This document shows, one piece after another, positions 10,534 through 18,647 of a stretch of DNA of 64,000 nucleotides (its first letter is position 1; every line of letters begins with the position of its first letter). The stretch is from the NCBI GenBank assembly GCA_004353515.1, contig SMNZ01000001.1, positions 1,116,001 through 1,180,000 on the forward strand, in the 5' to 3' direction. The notes below the pieces were generated by a model, which saw nothing but the letters and a program-made list of their open reading frames with translations, ran no database searches and was not told where the DNA came from. The stretch is from Alteromonadaceae bacterium M269 (GTDB taxonomy: Bacteria; Pseudomonadota; Gammaproteobacteria; Enterobacterales; Alteromonadaceae). Position numbers and translations under genes: made by a program.

Positions 10534-11736
10534 ATGATGCAAATAATGCCTCGTTTAAAGCTCGCACTAATCATCCCTTTTAGCGTGTTACTTGTCGCCT
10601 GTTCCGAAGAAAAAACGAGCTACCCCGTTTATCAAGTAGAGCTAAAAGACTTTGAAGTGACAGTTCCCGCCTTTGGAGAATTGGAGTCAGAGCAAGCTGA
10701 ACTTATTACGGCTCCCGGTAGGCAACCCATGACAATTGCTTGGTTAGCTGAAGAAAACAGCTTTGTTAAAAAAGGTGATATTGTTGCGCGCTTTGACCCC
10801 GACAAACTCATTCAGGATAGTCGTGATCAGGAACTCGAAATGCTACTTTTAGCGCAGGACATCGCCAAAAGCCAAGCACAACAAAAACAACAACTCTCGG
10901 ACATAGATGCAGAACAACATTTAGTTGGGGAAGAATTTATCTTTACCGACAAATTTGCCATTGATGATGTCAGGCTATATTCGAAGTTAGAAATCATAGA
11001 CACCATGCAAAACAGGGACTTTTTGACTGCAAAAGATACTTTTTTGGAATGGAAAGAAGGCAGCATCGATAGGCAAACTAAAAGCGCCATTGACGTCTTG
11101 AACATTAGACAAAGCGGCCATAAGAATAAATACGATCAGCACCAAGCGGCATTAAATCAGCTTAATGTCGTTGCTCCATACGATGGCTTGCTCGTTTATG
11201 AAAAAAACTGGCGGGGTGAAAAAGCCTCTATTGGCCAAACGGTATTTCCCGGTGCAACTCTCGCGAAATTGCCCAACCTAAATAAGCTGCAAGCAAAATT
11301 ATATGTTCTTGCCAATGAAGCAATAAACTTAGAAGAAGGGCAAACTGTTGACGTCACTCTAGATGCACTTCCCGAACAATCGATAGCAGGGACAATTACC
11401 AAAGTTTCCGGCTTTCCTAGAAGTATTGAGAGACGAAGCCCTATTAAATATTACGAGCTCACGGCCAACATAGAAACCACACCCAACTTAACCTTACAGC
11501 CTGGTAAAAAGTTAAGCGCTACTATCATGGTTCAACCCATGGAAAAACAGCTGGTTGTGCCTATACAAGCTATACATCACAAAGAAGGCGAAAACTTCGT
11601 CTATCTAATGAGTAACGGTAGTTTCTCAAAAAAAGTCGTTAAAACGGGTGAAAAGAACCTCTACTTTGTCGTGATAGAAGAAGGACTCGCTCAAGGCGAT
11701 ACTATTTCACTTAGTATTCCGGAAAACGTGTCATGA
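10534..11736 (+). CDS. HlyD/MacA-type adaptor lipoprotein, third of three
   Basis: The 400-residue adaptor has a signal peptide with lipobox LLVAC (Cys near residue 23). It has lipoyl halves (ENSFVKKGDIVARFDPDKL and APYDGLLVYEKNWRGEKASIGQTVFPGATLAKLP), a central helical hairpin and a barrel (TVDVTLDALPEQSIAGTIT). A further C-terminal membrane-proximal domain (VVPIQAIHHKEGENFVYLM) is absent from the two upstream adaptors. It is therefore the most MacA-like of the three and the likely direct partner of the permease, whose gene it overlaps by ATGA. ATG 10537 is a possible alternative start. Confidence 0.88.
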   Translation: MMQIMPRLKLALIIPFSVLLVACSEEKTSYPVYQVELKDFEVTVPAFGELESEQAELITAPGRQPMTIAWLAEENSFVKKGDIVARFDPDKLIQDSRDQELEMLLLAQDIAKSQAQQKQQLSDIDAEQHLVGEEFIFTDKFAIDDVRLYSKLEIIDTMQNRDFLTAKDTFLEWKEGSIDRQTKSAIDVLNIRQSGHKNKYDQHQAALNQLNVVAPYDGLLVYEKNWRGEKASIGQTVFPGATLAKLPNLNKLQAKLYVLANEAINLEEGQTVDVTLDALPEQSIAGTITKVSGFPRSIERRSPIKYYELTANIETTPNLTLQPGKKLSATIMVQPMEKQLVVPIQAIHHKEGENFVYLMSNGSFSKKVVKTGEKNLYFVVIEEGLAQGDTISLSIPENVS

Positions 11737-12971
11737 ACAATTACAAAACACTTATTATTGATGCTATCAGCGAATTATCGTCTCAAAAGCTAAGAACCTT
11801 TTTGACCTTACTCGGCATGATTTTCGGCGTAGGCGCTGTTATTGCGATGCTAAATATTGGCGAAGGTGCAGAGAAAGAAGCCCTGGCACTTATTGATTCA
11901 ATGGGTGTGAATAACATCATTGTTGAATCCAAACAATATACAGCAGACGAGCTTAAAGAGCTTCGCGAAGAAAGCCTTGGGTTATCTTTGGCTGATAGCG
12001 AAGCAGCGGTTAAAACCCTTCCGTTCGTGACCGACTTTAGTGCTAGTAAGCACATTAAGGTCCACGACATCTATAGCGATTGGGGTAAATCACCCTCTGA
12101 AGCCATGGGAATTACACCAAGCTACTTCGAACACGGTAACCTAACACTTTCACAGGGACGCTTTTTTGACAGCAATGATGATATCAAGCTAGCACAAGTC
12201 GTTGTTCTGGGTTTTGACACGGCTAAAAACCTATTTCCCAACAATGATCCTATAGGTCAATTCGTGAAAATTAATCACCTATGGCTGGAGGTCATCGGAG
12301 TACTTTCAGCTCCCGCTCAAAGCAAAGATGAGTTTCAGGGTGTTGCAGTTGGAGGTGATAGAAATAGGCTGTTTATTCCCCTACTCACATCGATGAAAAA
12401 ACTTAAGGTCGATACGCTGGATAGTCAGTTAGATACCATCAAACTATCAATTGATAAGCAGACGGATCCAATCATCGCCGCGAGTGCAATATCTCACCTG
12501 ATAAAGCAGCGTCACGGCGATGTCGATGATTTTACACTACTCGTTCCGGCAGCGCTTTTGGAGCAACAAAAACAAACCCAACAGATCTTTAATATCGTGA
12601 TGGCTTGTGTTGCCGGAATTTCACTGCTGGTTGGCGGCATAGGTATTATGAACATCATGTTGGCAAACGTCTTGGAAAGAACACGAGAAATTGGTTTACT
12701 CCGTGCGGTCGGCGCTACACAAAAAGATATCAAACAACAGTTTATTGCCGAGAGTTTCACTATTTCGATTTTAGGCGGCATTCTAGGCGTTTTGTTTGGT
12801 CAACTCCTTGCTGCGCTTATCGGCTTCTATTCGGGATGGGCAGTTAGCTGGTCCATCCCAGCCATTGTTCTCGCTCTTGGTATTTGTATGCTTGTTGGTG
12901 TTGGTTTCGGTGTATTTCCAGCAATCAAAGCATCTAAGCTTAACCCAATTGACGCTTTGCACAGCGACTGA
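11733..12971 (+). CDS. MacB-type ABC transporter permease (FtsX superfamily)
   Basis: The 412-residue permease has the type VII layout. TM1 (about 21-43, LRTFLTLLGMIFGVGAVIAML) is followed by a periplasmic MacB_PCD domain (about 45-280). Three further TM segments (about 285-310, 340-365 and 370-395) make the FtsX domain, with the MacB motif LERTREIGLLRAVGA between TM2 and TM3 and the ending AIKASKLNPIDALH. The ATPase is a separate gene in this operon, so this is a split MacB. It ends the operon, 35 bp before the convergent tetR gene. Confidence 0.94.
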   Translation: MNNYKTLIIDAISELSSQKLRTFLTLLGMIFGVGAVIAMLNIGEGAEKEALALIDSMGVNNIIVESKQYTADELKELREESLGLSLADSEAAVKTLPFVTDFSASKHIKVHDIYSDWGKSPSEAMGITPSYFEHGNLTLSQGRFFDSNDDIKLAQVVVLGFDTAKNLFPNNDPIGQFVKINHLWLEVIGVLSAPAQSKDEFQGVAVGGDRNRLFIPLLTSMKKLKVDTLDSQLDTIKLSIDKQTDPIIAASAISHLIKQRHGDVDDFTLLVPAALLEQQKQTQQIFNIVMACVAGISLLVGGIGIMNIMLANVLERTREIGLLRAVGATQKDIKQQFIAESFTISILGGILGVLFGQLLAALIGFYSGWAVSWSIPAIVLALGICMLVGVGFGVFPAIKASKLNPIDALHSD

Positions 12972-13006
12972 TTTTAAATATCACACAGACTTTTAACACC
13001 GGTGTG

Positions 13007-13588
13007 CTAATCCTCAAGCAACTTGAGTAACATTAGGCTCACCGACTTTAACTCACCAATTTCTTCATGAAAATTAAGTGGTAACAAAGCCTCGCTTTGC
13101 AAATAGTTAGAGAGTATTGCCCGTGCAATTAGATATTGCTTTTCCCCTTTGGCATTAGGGTATGCACGCTTTAGTTCACTCACCAAGATTTGAATTGATT
13201 GTTGTATAGCTTGGACTTGATACTGCCTCACTTGATCAAGGCGTTTAGCCTGAGCATAAACAGCTTCGCCGACAATACACTTGTCGATATAGGTTTGATT
13301 CCTTTCCGCAAACAACATTTCTATCAACGCCTCCACTCTATTTTTTTCCGGTAACCACTCCGCTGTTTGTCTCCATAGTTCGCTGTAGTAGTTTTGATAA
13401 CGTTCACAAAGCGCAATAATAATATCGTCCCTGTTACCAATATAGTGACGTAAAAGGCTGCGTTTCATAGCAGCTTTTTCTGCGAGTTTCTCTAAAGAAG
13501 TTGCCTCCAAACTAGCTTCCAAAATGCATTGTTCAAATGCATCCAGTATCTCTTCCGTTCTCTTAGCAACCATATTTGGACGAGGCAT
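13007..13588 (-). CDS. TetR/AcrR-family transcriptional repressor
   Basis: The 193-residue protein has an N-terminal TetR helix-turn-helix (about residues 10-55: RTEEILDAFEQCI, then LEKLAEKAAMKRSLLRHYIGNRDDIIIAL), followed by an all-helical ligand domain. I choose ATG 13588, which follows AAGGGGAAC with good spacing; TTG 13609 has no SD. Its promoter region carries a perfect 23-bp inverted repeat also found at 17011, so it probably represses itself and both flanking plus-strand units. The inducer is unknown. The targets suggest a lipid-like or aromatic or quaternary-amine compound. Confidence 0.9.
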   Translation of the reverse strand: MPRPNMVAKRTEEILDAFEQCILEASLEATSLEKLAEKAAMKRSLLRHYIGNRDDIIIALCERYQNYYSELWRQTAEWLPEKNRVEALIEMLFAERNQTYIDKCIVGEAVYAQAKRLDQVRQYQVQAIQQSIQILVSELKRAYPNAKGEKQYLIARAILSNYLQSEALLPLNFHEEIGELKSVSLMLLKLLED

Positions 13589-13609
13589 AACAGTTCCCCT
13601 TAATTGCAA

Positions 13610-13639
13610 ATTATGAAAACCCCATCAATAAATTGTCAT
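13610..13639 (-). promoter_or_regulatory. Predicted tetR promoter overlapping the operator
   Basis: On the minus strand ATGACA (13639-13634) is spaced 18 bp from CATAAT (13615-13610), about 20 bp before the tetR start. The -35 hexamer lies inside the palindrome, which fits negative autoregulation. Predicted by eye. Confidence 0.5.
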
Positions 13640-13651
13640 ATTGACAATTTA
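13629..13651. promoter_or_regulatory. TetR operator, copy 1 (perfect 10-3-10 palindrome)
   Basis: Half-site TAAATTGTCA, spacer TAT, and the exact reverse complement of the half-site. The same 23 bases recur at 17011-17033. It lies between divergent tetR and the propeller lipoprotein gene. The right half-site contains TTGACA (13641-13646), spaced 17 bp from a weak TAACTT (13664-13669), so a bound repressor would cover the -35 element. Confidence 0.8.
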
Positions 13652-13713
13652 CAAATCGACCGGTAACTTAATAAATAATCAAGGTGACAATAAACTTATA
13701 GGAGCATCTACTC

Positions 13714-15342
13714 ATGAAGAGTCGTCTAAGTTGCGTGCTATTAATCTCATTGGCTATTCAAGCTTGTGGCGGCGGTAACAGATCAACACCACCAGCAGCA
13801 CCACCGGAGCCATCAACACCAGTCGTCACAAACCCGGAAGCGCCACCAACCTCAGTCATATCCAACTATATTGGTTTTGAATCGGCTCCCGTTCGTCCAA
13901 TCGTTCAACAAGGGAACTGGTTATATGTCACCAACACTCCGAATAACACGGTGGAAGCATTCGAATTAGATGAAACAGGTAGTGCCCAAGCACGCTTCTC
14001 CATACCTGTTGGTTTAGAGCCAATATCTTTAGCCATGGAAAGCCTAGACAAACTTTGGGTAGTGAATCACCTGTCGGACTCTGTCAGCGTTATCGACCTT
14101 GGATTATCTATTCCTGTGGTCACTCGCACCTTGCTTGTTGGAGACGAACCACAAGATATCGTTTTTGCAAAAGGTAAAGCTTTCATCAGCACTGCGCATC
14201 GAGGGCAACACCTCGATCACCCCTCATTAATCGGAGTACCTGGAGCTGGTGATCCACAACTGCATACTCCCAGTATAGGTCGAGCTGATGTGTGGGTTTT
14301 CGATCCAGCAAACCTAGGCAACGCAATTGGTGGAATCCCGCAAAAGATCATCAGCTTATTCGGTGATAGTCCAAGATCTCTCGCTGTTAGCAATGACGAG
14401 TCCCACGTTTATGTCGCTGTTTACCATTCAGGTAACCAAACAACTGCTGTACATGAAGCCGTTATCTGCCAGGGGTTTGAGGACGATGAACTTGGCGAGA
14501 ACCCTTGTCGAGTTATGGATGGAATTACCAGCCCCAATGGCATAGAAAATGGCTGGCTACCTGGAGGACGCACAGCGCCTGGACAAAACGCCGAAGGAGA
14601 GTTTCAACCCTGGACCAGCATGATCGTGCAATACGAGCCTCAGTCGGGTCAGTGGCAAGATAGCCAAGGAAGAAATTTTAGCAACGGAATACGCTTCAAC
14701 CTTCCAGACAACGACGTTTTCGCGATAGACACGTCAACATTGAACGAAGACGGTGCCTATCAACACGTAGGGACAACTCTATTCAATCTGGCAGTCCACC
14801 CTGTCACTGATACGTTATTTAGCACCAATACTGAGGCTAACAACGCGGTACGTTTTGAAGGTTCTGGAGAGCATGGAGGCTCAACTGTACAAGGTAATAT
14901 TGCACGCAGCCAAATCAGCCTTATCGCCCCTGATACCGGAAACGTAAGAATCCGGCCTATTAATCGCCATATAGACTATTCCCAATTAAAGGCATCGCCC
15001 AGTGTGAAAGAACATAGCTTATCGACACCAACGCAAATGCAGTTTTCGAATGACGGTTCAGAACTATTCGTCGCAACTATTGGTTCGAATAAAGTCGCAC
15101 GATTCAATGTATCAGAGCTCACTGACGATGCACTTTGGGATGACGAAGACCAGGAATTCTCCCCTACTCAAGCCAGTCAAAGCCACATTAATGTTGAAGG
15201 AGGCCCTGTAGGGATCCACTTAAACTCCGATAATAACAAGCTTTACGTCTTTACTCGTTTTGACAACGTACTAGTCACATTTGATACAGAAACAGGTCTA
15301 GAACTCCAACGTATATCAATGGCTACGCCTGAACCGGAATAA
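13714..15342 (+). CDS. YVTN-type beta-propeller lipoprotein; N-terminal part of a split propeller/peroxidase protein
   Basis: The 542-residue product starts with a lipoprotein signal (lipobox IQAC, Cys18). A Pro-rich linker follows, then WD/YVTN-like propeller blades such as GNWLYVTNTPNNTVEAFELD, KLWVVNHLSDSVSVIDL and KLYVFTRFDNVLVTFDTETG. It ends PEPE at a TAA. The same frame then continues FKAGRFMLYDAQ into the haem-binding section. In the related single-chain proteins as I recall them, a propeller is followed directly by such a GRxFLYDA haem segment. I therefore read this as the front half of one ~1018-residue protein broken by one stop codon. SD ATAGGAGC precedes the ATG. Expression is probably TetR-controlled. 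Confidence 0.8.
   Translation: MKSRLSCVLLISLAIQACGGGNRSTPPAAPPEPSTPVVTNPEAPPTSVISNYIGFESAPVRPIVQQGNWLYVTNTPNNTVEAFELDETGSAQARFSIPVGLEPISLAMESLDKLWVVNHLSDSVSVIDLGLSIPVVTRTLLVGDEPQDIVFAKGKAFISTAHRGQHLDHPSLIGVPGAGDPQLHTPSIGRADVWVFDPANLGNAIGGIPQKIISLFGDSPRSLAVSNDESHVYVAVYHSGNQTTAVHEAVICQGFEDDELGENPCRVMDGITSPNGIENGWLPGGRTAPGQNAEGEFQPWTSMIVQYEPQSGQWQDSQGRNFSNGIRFNLPDNDVFAIDTSTLNEDGAYQHVGTTLFNLAVHPVTDTLFSTNTEANNAVRFEGSGEHGGSTVQGNIARSQISLIAPDTGNVRIRPINRHIDYSQLKASPSVKEHSLSTPTQMQFSNDGSELFVATIGSNKVARFNVSELTDDALWDDEDQEFSPTQASQSHINVEGGPVGIHLNSDNNKLYVFTRFDNVLVTFDTETGLELQRISMATPEPE
15340..15342 (+). other. In-frame TAA separating propeller and haem halves
   Basis: The codons before (GCT ACG CCT GAA CCG GAA) and after (TTC AAA GCT GGG CGA TTT ATG) the TAA are in one frame and read PEPE-stop-FKAGRFMLYDA. 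One base substitution would restore a sense codon (for example CAA, GAA or AAA). Confidence 0.85.
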
Positions 15343-15360
15343 TTCAAAGCTGGGCGATTT

Positions 15361-16770
15361 ATGCTTTACGATGCGCAAGTGAGTTCGTCAAACGGCGAAG
15401 CATCGTGCGCCAGTTGTCACGTGTTTGGAGATACCGATCATCTCAGCTGGAACTTAGGTAATCCTGACGCTCCAAATACACGCAATTTACAACCATTCCC
15501 TACAGCAAACTTATCTCGTTTAGGGTGTGACCTAGTCGGGCCAGATGAAGATTCATGTCAACTACTGGAAATCATTAACGGCAACGGTGATGAACTCAGT
15601 ATCGCATCAATGAAAGGGCCGATGACCACTCAAACCATGAGAGGCATGAGTACTCACGGCCATATGCATTGGCGCGGTGATCGTGTTAACGGTTACTTTG
15701 GCAATGATACTGAGCAACTCCTGGATGAAAGAGTTTCTTTCAAAAACTTTATTGTCGCCTTTGAAGGGCTTTTAGGACTAGACATTGAGCTACCTGAATC
15801 TGTCGACTCAGACAACAAACCCGATGACGTTGTTGCATTGGAAGAGAATATGGATAAATTCGCAGACTTCATGTTATCCGTTAGCTTACCCCCAAACCCT
15901 ATTCGAGGCTTAGACAACAGCCTATCTAACTCAGCAAATATAGGCGCTGACTTCTTCCATGGAACTCGTCGCTCAGACGGACTAGCCGACGATGTAGACA
16001 TTAATGGACCAGAGCGAGATGGCGTTAATTGTGAAGGGTGTCATGGCGTCGACTCAGTCCAAGGCTTTTATGGTACAAGAGGAGAAATTGCCCACGGCGG
16101 CGAGATACAAATATTCAAAGTTCCTCAATTAAGAAACCTGTACACCCGAGTCGGCATGTTTGGATTACCAGACAGACCGGGCTTTTTGCCTAGCCATACT
16201 AAAGAGCACCAAGGTGACCAAATACGAGGCTTTGGTTTTCTCCACGACGGTGCGACGGATCAACTCGTGAACTTTTTACGAGGTGGCGTATTCGATAACG
16301 GCGAAACGGGGTGTCCGCCAGGCGTAAGTAGCATGCACGGATGTGAGTTTAACCAAGGTTTTGTCGGGATACCCGATGAACAAACAAGAGAAGGCCTTGT
16401 TGACTATTTAATGGAATTCGATAACGACATTGCGCCCATCGTAGGGCAGCAAATAACCTTGAATGCCAACACAAACACTTTTGTACATGACCGCTTAAAC
16501 TTACTTATTGAGCGCGCAAATACACCTTTCGTATCGAAAATATTGGGAGGTGAAGTCACGGAATGCGATCTCATTGCCCGAGGCGTAATTAATAATGAGC
16601 CGCGCTCTTACCTATTACAAATCAGTAATAATCGCTTTATTAGTAACCAGAATGCTGAAGAGCAACTCACTTCTGCACAGCTTCAGCAACTTGCTGTGGA
16701 AGACGGAAATAGCTTGACCTATACCTGTGTTTTACCAGGCCAAGGGCAATACTTCACACTCACAAATTAA
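15361..16770 (+). CDS. Dihaem cytochrome c peroxidase/MauG-like protein, C-terminal part of the split protein
   Basis: 469 residues with two haem c motifs, CASCH (about 16-20) and CEGCH (about 223-227), and a MauG/CcpA-like arrangement (KVPQLRNLYTRVGMFG, GFLHDGATDQLVNFLRGG). Haem c attachment needs export, but this half has no signal peptide of its own. ATG 15361 also lacks a convincing SD. It therefore makes sense only as the continuation of the upstream lipoprotein. As sequenced it is probably non-functional unless the stop is read through. The predicted role is periplasmic oxidation or peroxide-dependent electron transfer. Confidence 0.75.
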   Translation: MLYDAQVSSSNGEASCASCHVFGDTDHLSWNLGNPDAPNTRNLQPFPTANLSRLGCDLVGPDEDSCQLLEIINGNGDELSIASMKGPMTTQTMRGMSTHGHMHWRGDRVNGYFGNDTEQLLDERVSFKNFIVAFEGLLGLDIELPESVDSDNKPDDVVALEENMDKFADFMLSVSLPPNPIRGLDNSLSNSANIGADFFHGTRRSDGLADDVDINGPERDGVNCEGCHGVDSVQGFYGTRGEIAHGGEIQIFKVPQLRNLYTRVGMFGLPDRPGFLPSHTKEHQGDQIRGFGFLHDGATDQLVNFLRGGVFDNGETGCPPGVSSMHGCEFNQGFVGIPDEQTREGLVDYLMEFDNDIAPIVGQQITLNANTNTFVHDRLNLLIERANTPFVSKILGGEVTECDLIARGVINNEPRSYLLQISNNRFISNQNAEEQLTSAQLQQLAVEDGNSLTYTCVLPGQGQYFTLTN

Positions 16771-16793
16771 GAAATTGAACGAGGAGAAACACC

Positions 16794-16994
16794 ATGTTTG
16801 CATCACTTCCATGGAGCTACTGGTTAGGCATCGCATTAGTTGTATGGCTAATCTACGACCTAATCAGTGGTTCATCATATCTCTGGCGTGCCTACAGACG
16901 TAGCGAAGAACCTACTAAATATTGGCTAACCTTACTTCTATGGTCTTTAGTTGCTGTTAGCTGTTTTGTCTTTCCCTATTGGACTATTACGTAA
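16794..16994 (+). CDS. Small two-TM membrane protein
   Basis: 66 residues, preceded by a strong SD (CGAGGAG, 8 bases before ATG). There are two hydrophobic helices (about 9-27 and 43-63) joined by a charged loop SYLWRAYRRSEEPTKYW, a signature-poor layout. It follows the haem half by 23 bp and ends just before the second TetR operator, so it belongs to the first TetR unit. It may anchor or assist the haem protein. I do not recognise the family. Confidence 0.75.
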   Translation: MFASLPWSYWLGIALVVWLIYDLISGSSYLWRAYRRSEEPTKYWLTLLLWSLVAVSCFVFPYWTIT

Positions 16995-17010
16995 GCTGGG
17001 TACTAAAAAA

Positions 17011-17033
17011 TAAATTGTCATATTGACAATTTA
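17011..17033. promoter_or_regulatory. TetR operator, copy 2 (identical 23-bp palindrome)
   Basis: Base-for-base identical to 13629-13651, 3.4 kb away, and placed directly upstream of the second oxygenase transcription unit. Two exact copies of a perfect 10-3-10 palindrome beside a TetR gene are strong sequence evidence for one regulon. Confidence 0.85.
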
Positions 17034-17050
17034 CTTAAAAACAATAAAAT
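17023..17050 (+). promoter_or_regulatory. Sigma-70 promoter of the oxygenase unit
   Basis: TTGACA (17023-17028), 16-bp spacer, TAAAAT (17045-17050). The -35 hexamer is inside the palindrome, so repressor binding would block it. The gene start follows at 17084, with TATAGGAG as SD. Confidence 0.75.
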
Positions 17051-17083
17051 GCGCAGTAATTAAACAAGTTATAGGAGTTCTTT

Positions 17084-17752
17084 ATGGCTCGTCACATGTT
17101 CGTGACCTTTCTGATTGTGTTAGGGATCTATGTATCTCTGCTCATTGTTATTGATCATCCCTTTGTCGCTAATGCTATGCCTGCCGAGGAATTTGTTAGC
17201 AATACAGATGAGAATGATTTAGCGTCAACAGAAACCAAGAACAATGGTGTTGAACTCGCTCAAGAACAGCAAAATGAGTCAACCACAAAACCAACCAACA
17301 TCGACAAGACTGAAGTTAAAACAGTGAAAAAAATGCTGTTCAAAGGACCTACTATTGTCGGTGTTAGCGAGAAAGTAGACTTGAATAACGCTGAGCAGGA
17401 AGTGCAGCAAGTGTGGCAAAAACTGCAGAGCAACAAAGTGCTTCAACATAACGTTGCATGGAACAAAGGCAACATCAAAGTCTACGCTTATTACTCAGAG
17501 TTCGATGAAAACTTCAGCGCAGCAACACTCTCTATCGGATATGATCAAGAAGACCTACTGTTAAATAGCAACATCGATACGGTGACATTACCGACAGGTG
17601 TTTTTCATCGATTCAGCGTAAACACTCAGACTGGCATTCCCAGTGACAAAGCTTGGGCGCAGGCCTATATTTATAAAAACCTCATTGAACGCCACACCCT
17701 GAATCGCCTCGGTGAATTAGTGAGTGCCGAAGCATTAGTTCTTGAACTATAG
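17084..17752 (+). CDS. Membrane-anchored or exported protein with GyrI-like domain
   Basis: 222 residues: an uncleaved anchor or signal peptide (about 5-28), an Asn/Glu/Thr-rich linker (about 40-80), then a domain (about 100-222). This domain contains KVYAYYSEFDENFSAATLSIGYD and VTLPTGVFHRFSV, which resemble the GyrI/SOUL-like small-molecule-binding fold (the xVYxxYxxDxxxxYxxxiGyev and lPaGxYxxF patterns). The fold assignment is inference from pattern only. GyrI-like domains are normally cytoplasmic effector sensors, so a periplasmic one is odd. It opens the second TetR-controlled unit and ends 6 bp before the hydroxylase gene. Confidence 0.65.
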   Translation: MARHMFVTFLIVLGIYVSLLIVIDHPFVANAMPAEEFVSNTDENDLASTETKNNGVELAQEQQNESTTKPTNIDKTEVKTVKKMLFKGPTIVGVSEKVDLNNAEQEVQQVWQKLQSNKVLQHNVAWNKGNIKVYAYYSEFDENFSAATLSIGYDQEDLLLNSNIDTVTLPTGVFHRFSVNTQTGIPSDKAWAQAYIYKNLIERHTLNRLGELVSAEALVLEL

Positions 17753-17758
17753 GAGACA

Positions 17759-18643
17759 ATGATGGATTGGTTACACCAAATCGTTTCTGAAGAAACACTC
17801 TACTATTTCGAGACTTTCATCCAAGACTGGGGAATGACAATCTCGATCGGTATCCTATTGCTTGAACTTATTGTTATCGCATTTAAAAAGCAGTTCACCA
17901 TGCGTTTGTTAGGTGATGCCTTCGCCAACTTTGGGACCTTAGCGCTCTTTTTCGCTATCGGTTATATTCTGGTTGGTGCGGCTTATGTCGCAGGCTTTTA
18001 TTGGGTTTATTTAAACTTCAGCATCACGCAATTACCCATTAATGGCTGGGTTATTATGGCCTGCGTGCTACTTGCCGATATTGCCTACTATTGGGAACAT
18101 CGTTTTATGCATCGATGTGGTATCGGATGGGCAACGCATACGGTTCATCACAGCTCACCGTACTTCAATATCTCTGTTGCCTATCGGTTCGGTCCATTAG
18201 ATGGAATCATGCCCTTTTTCTTCCATCTTCCCCTCGCCTTTCTTGGCTTCAATCCGATCGTTATTGTTTTCGCTGAAGGATTTGTCCAGCTCTATCAAAC
18301 GCTGCTACATACCGAGGTTGTGAAGAAACTGCCCAAACCTATTGAGTGGATATTCAATACGCCTTCGCACCATCGAGTGCATCATGGTTCTAATCCAGAG
18401 TACATAGACAAAAACTACGCTGGTATATTTATTATCTGGGACAAGCTATTCGGCACTTTTGCGCAAGAAGAAAATAAGGTGATCTACGGCATAACGACAC
18501 CAGTCAATACCGTAAACCCCATTAAAGTTTTCTTTATCGGTCTTGTTCGTCTTGCAAAGCAAGTCTCTAAAACTCAGGGGTTCATTAATAAAGTCGGAGT
18601 CATCGTTATGCCTCCAGGTTGGTCACCGAAAAAAGCAGGATAG
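17759..18643 (+). CDS. Fatty acid hydroxylase/sterol desaturase superfamily membrane enzyme
   Basis: 294 residues with four or so TM segments and the di-iron histidine clusters of this superfamily: HRFMH (HX3H, about residue 117), HTVHH (HX2HH, about 129) and HHRVHH (about 204). Members hydroxylate or desaturate sterols, fatty acids, carotenoids or alkylglycerol ethers at the membrane with O2. AGGAGACA precedes ATG 17759; ATG 17762 is an equal alternative. The Rieske oxygenase follows 4 bp later, and the reductase two genes on could supply electrons to both. The substrate cannot be told. Confidence 0.9.
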   Translation: MMDWLHQIVSEETLYYFETFIQDWGMTISIGILLLELIVIAFKKQFTMRLLGDAFANFGTLALFFAIGYILVGAAYVAGFYWVYLNFSITQLPINGWVIMACVLLADIAYYWEHRFMHRCGIGWATHTVHHSSPYFNISVAYRFGPLDGIMPFFFHLPLAFLGFNPIVIVFAEGFVQLYQTLLHTEVVKKLPKPIEWIFNTPSHHRVHHGSNPEYIDKNYAGIFIIWDKLFGTFAQEENKVIYGITTPVNTVNPIKVFFIGLVRLAKQVSKTQGFINKVGVIVMPPGWSPKKAG

Positions 18644-18647
18644 CCTT

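Noticed and set aside
12983-13007. CACAC...GTGTG inverted repeat between the permease gene and tetR
   Set aside because: The stem is only 5 bp with a 15-base loop and no T-run, so it is not strong enough to call a terminator.
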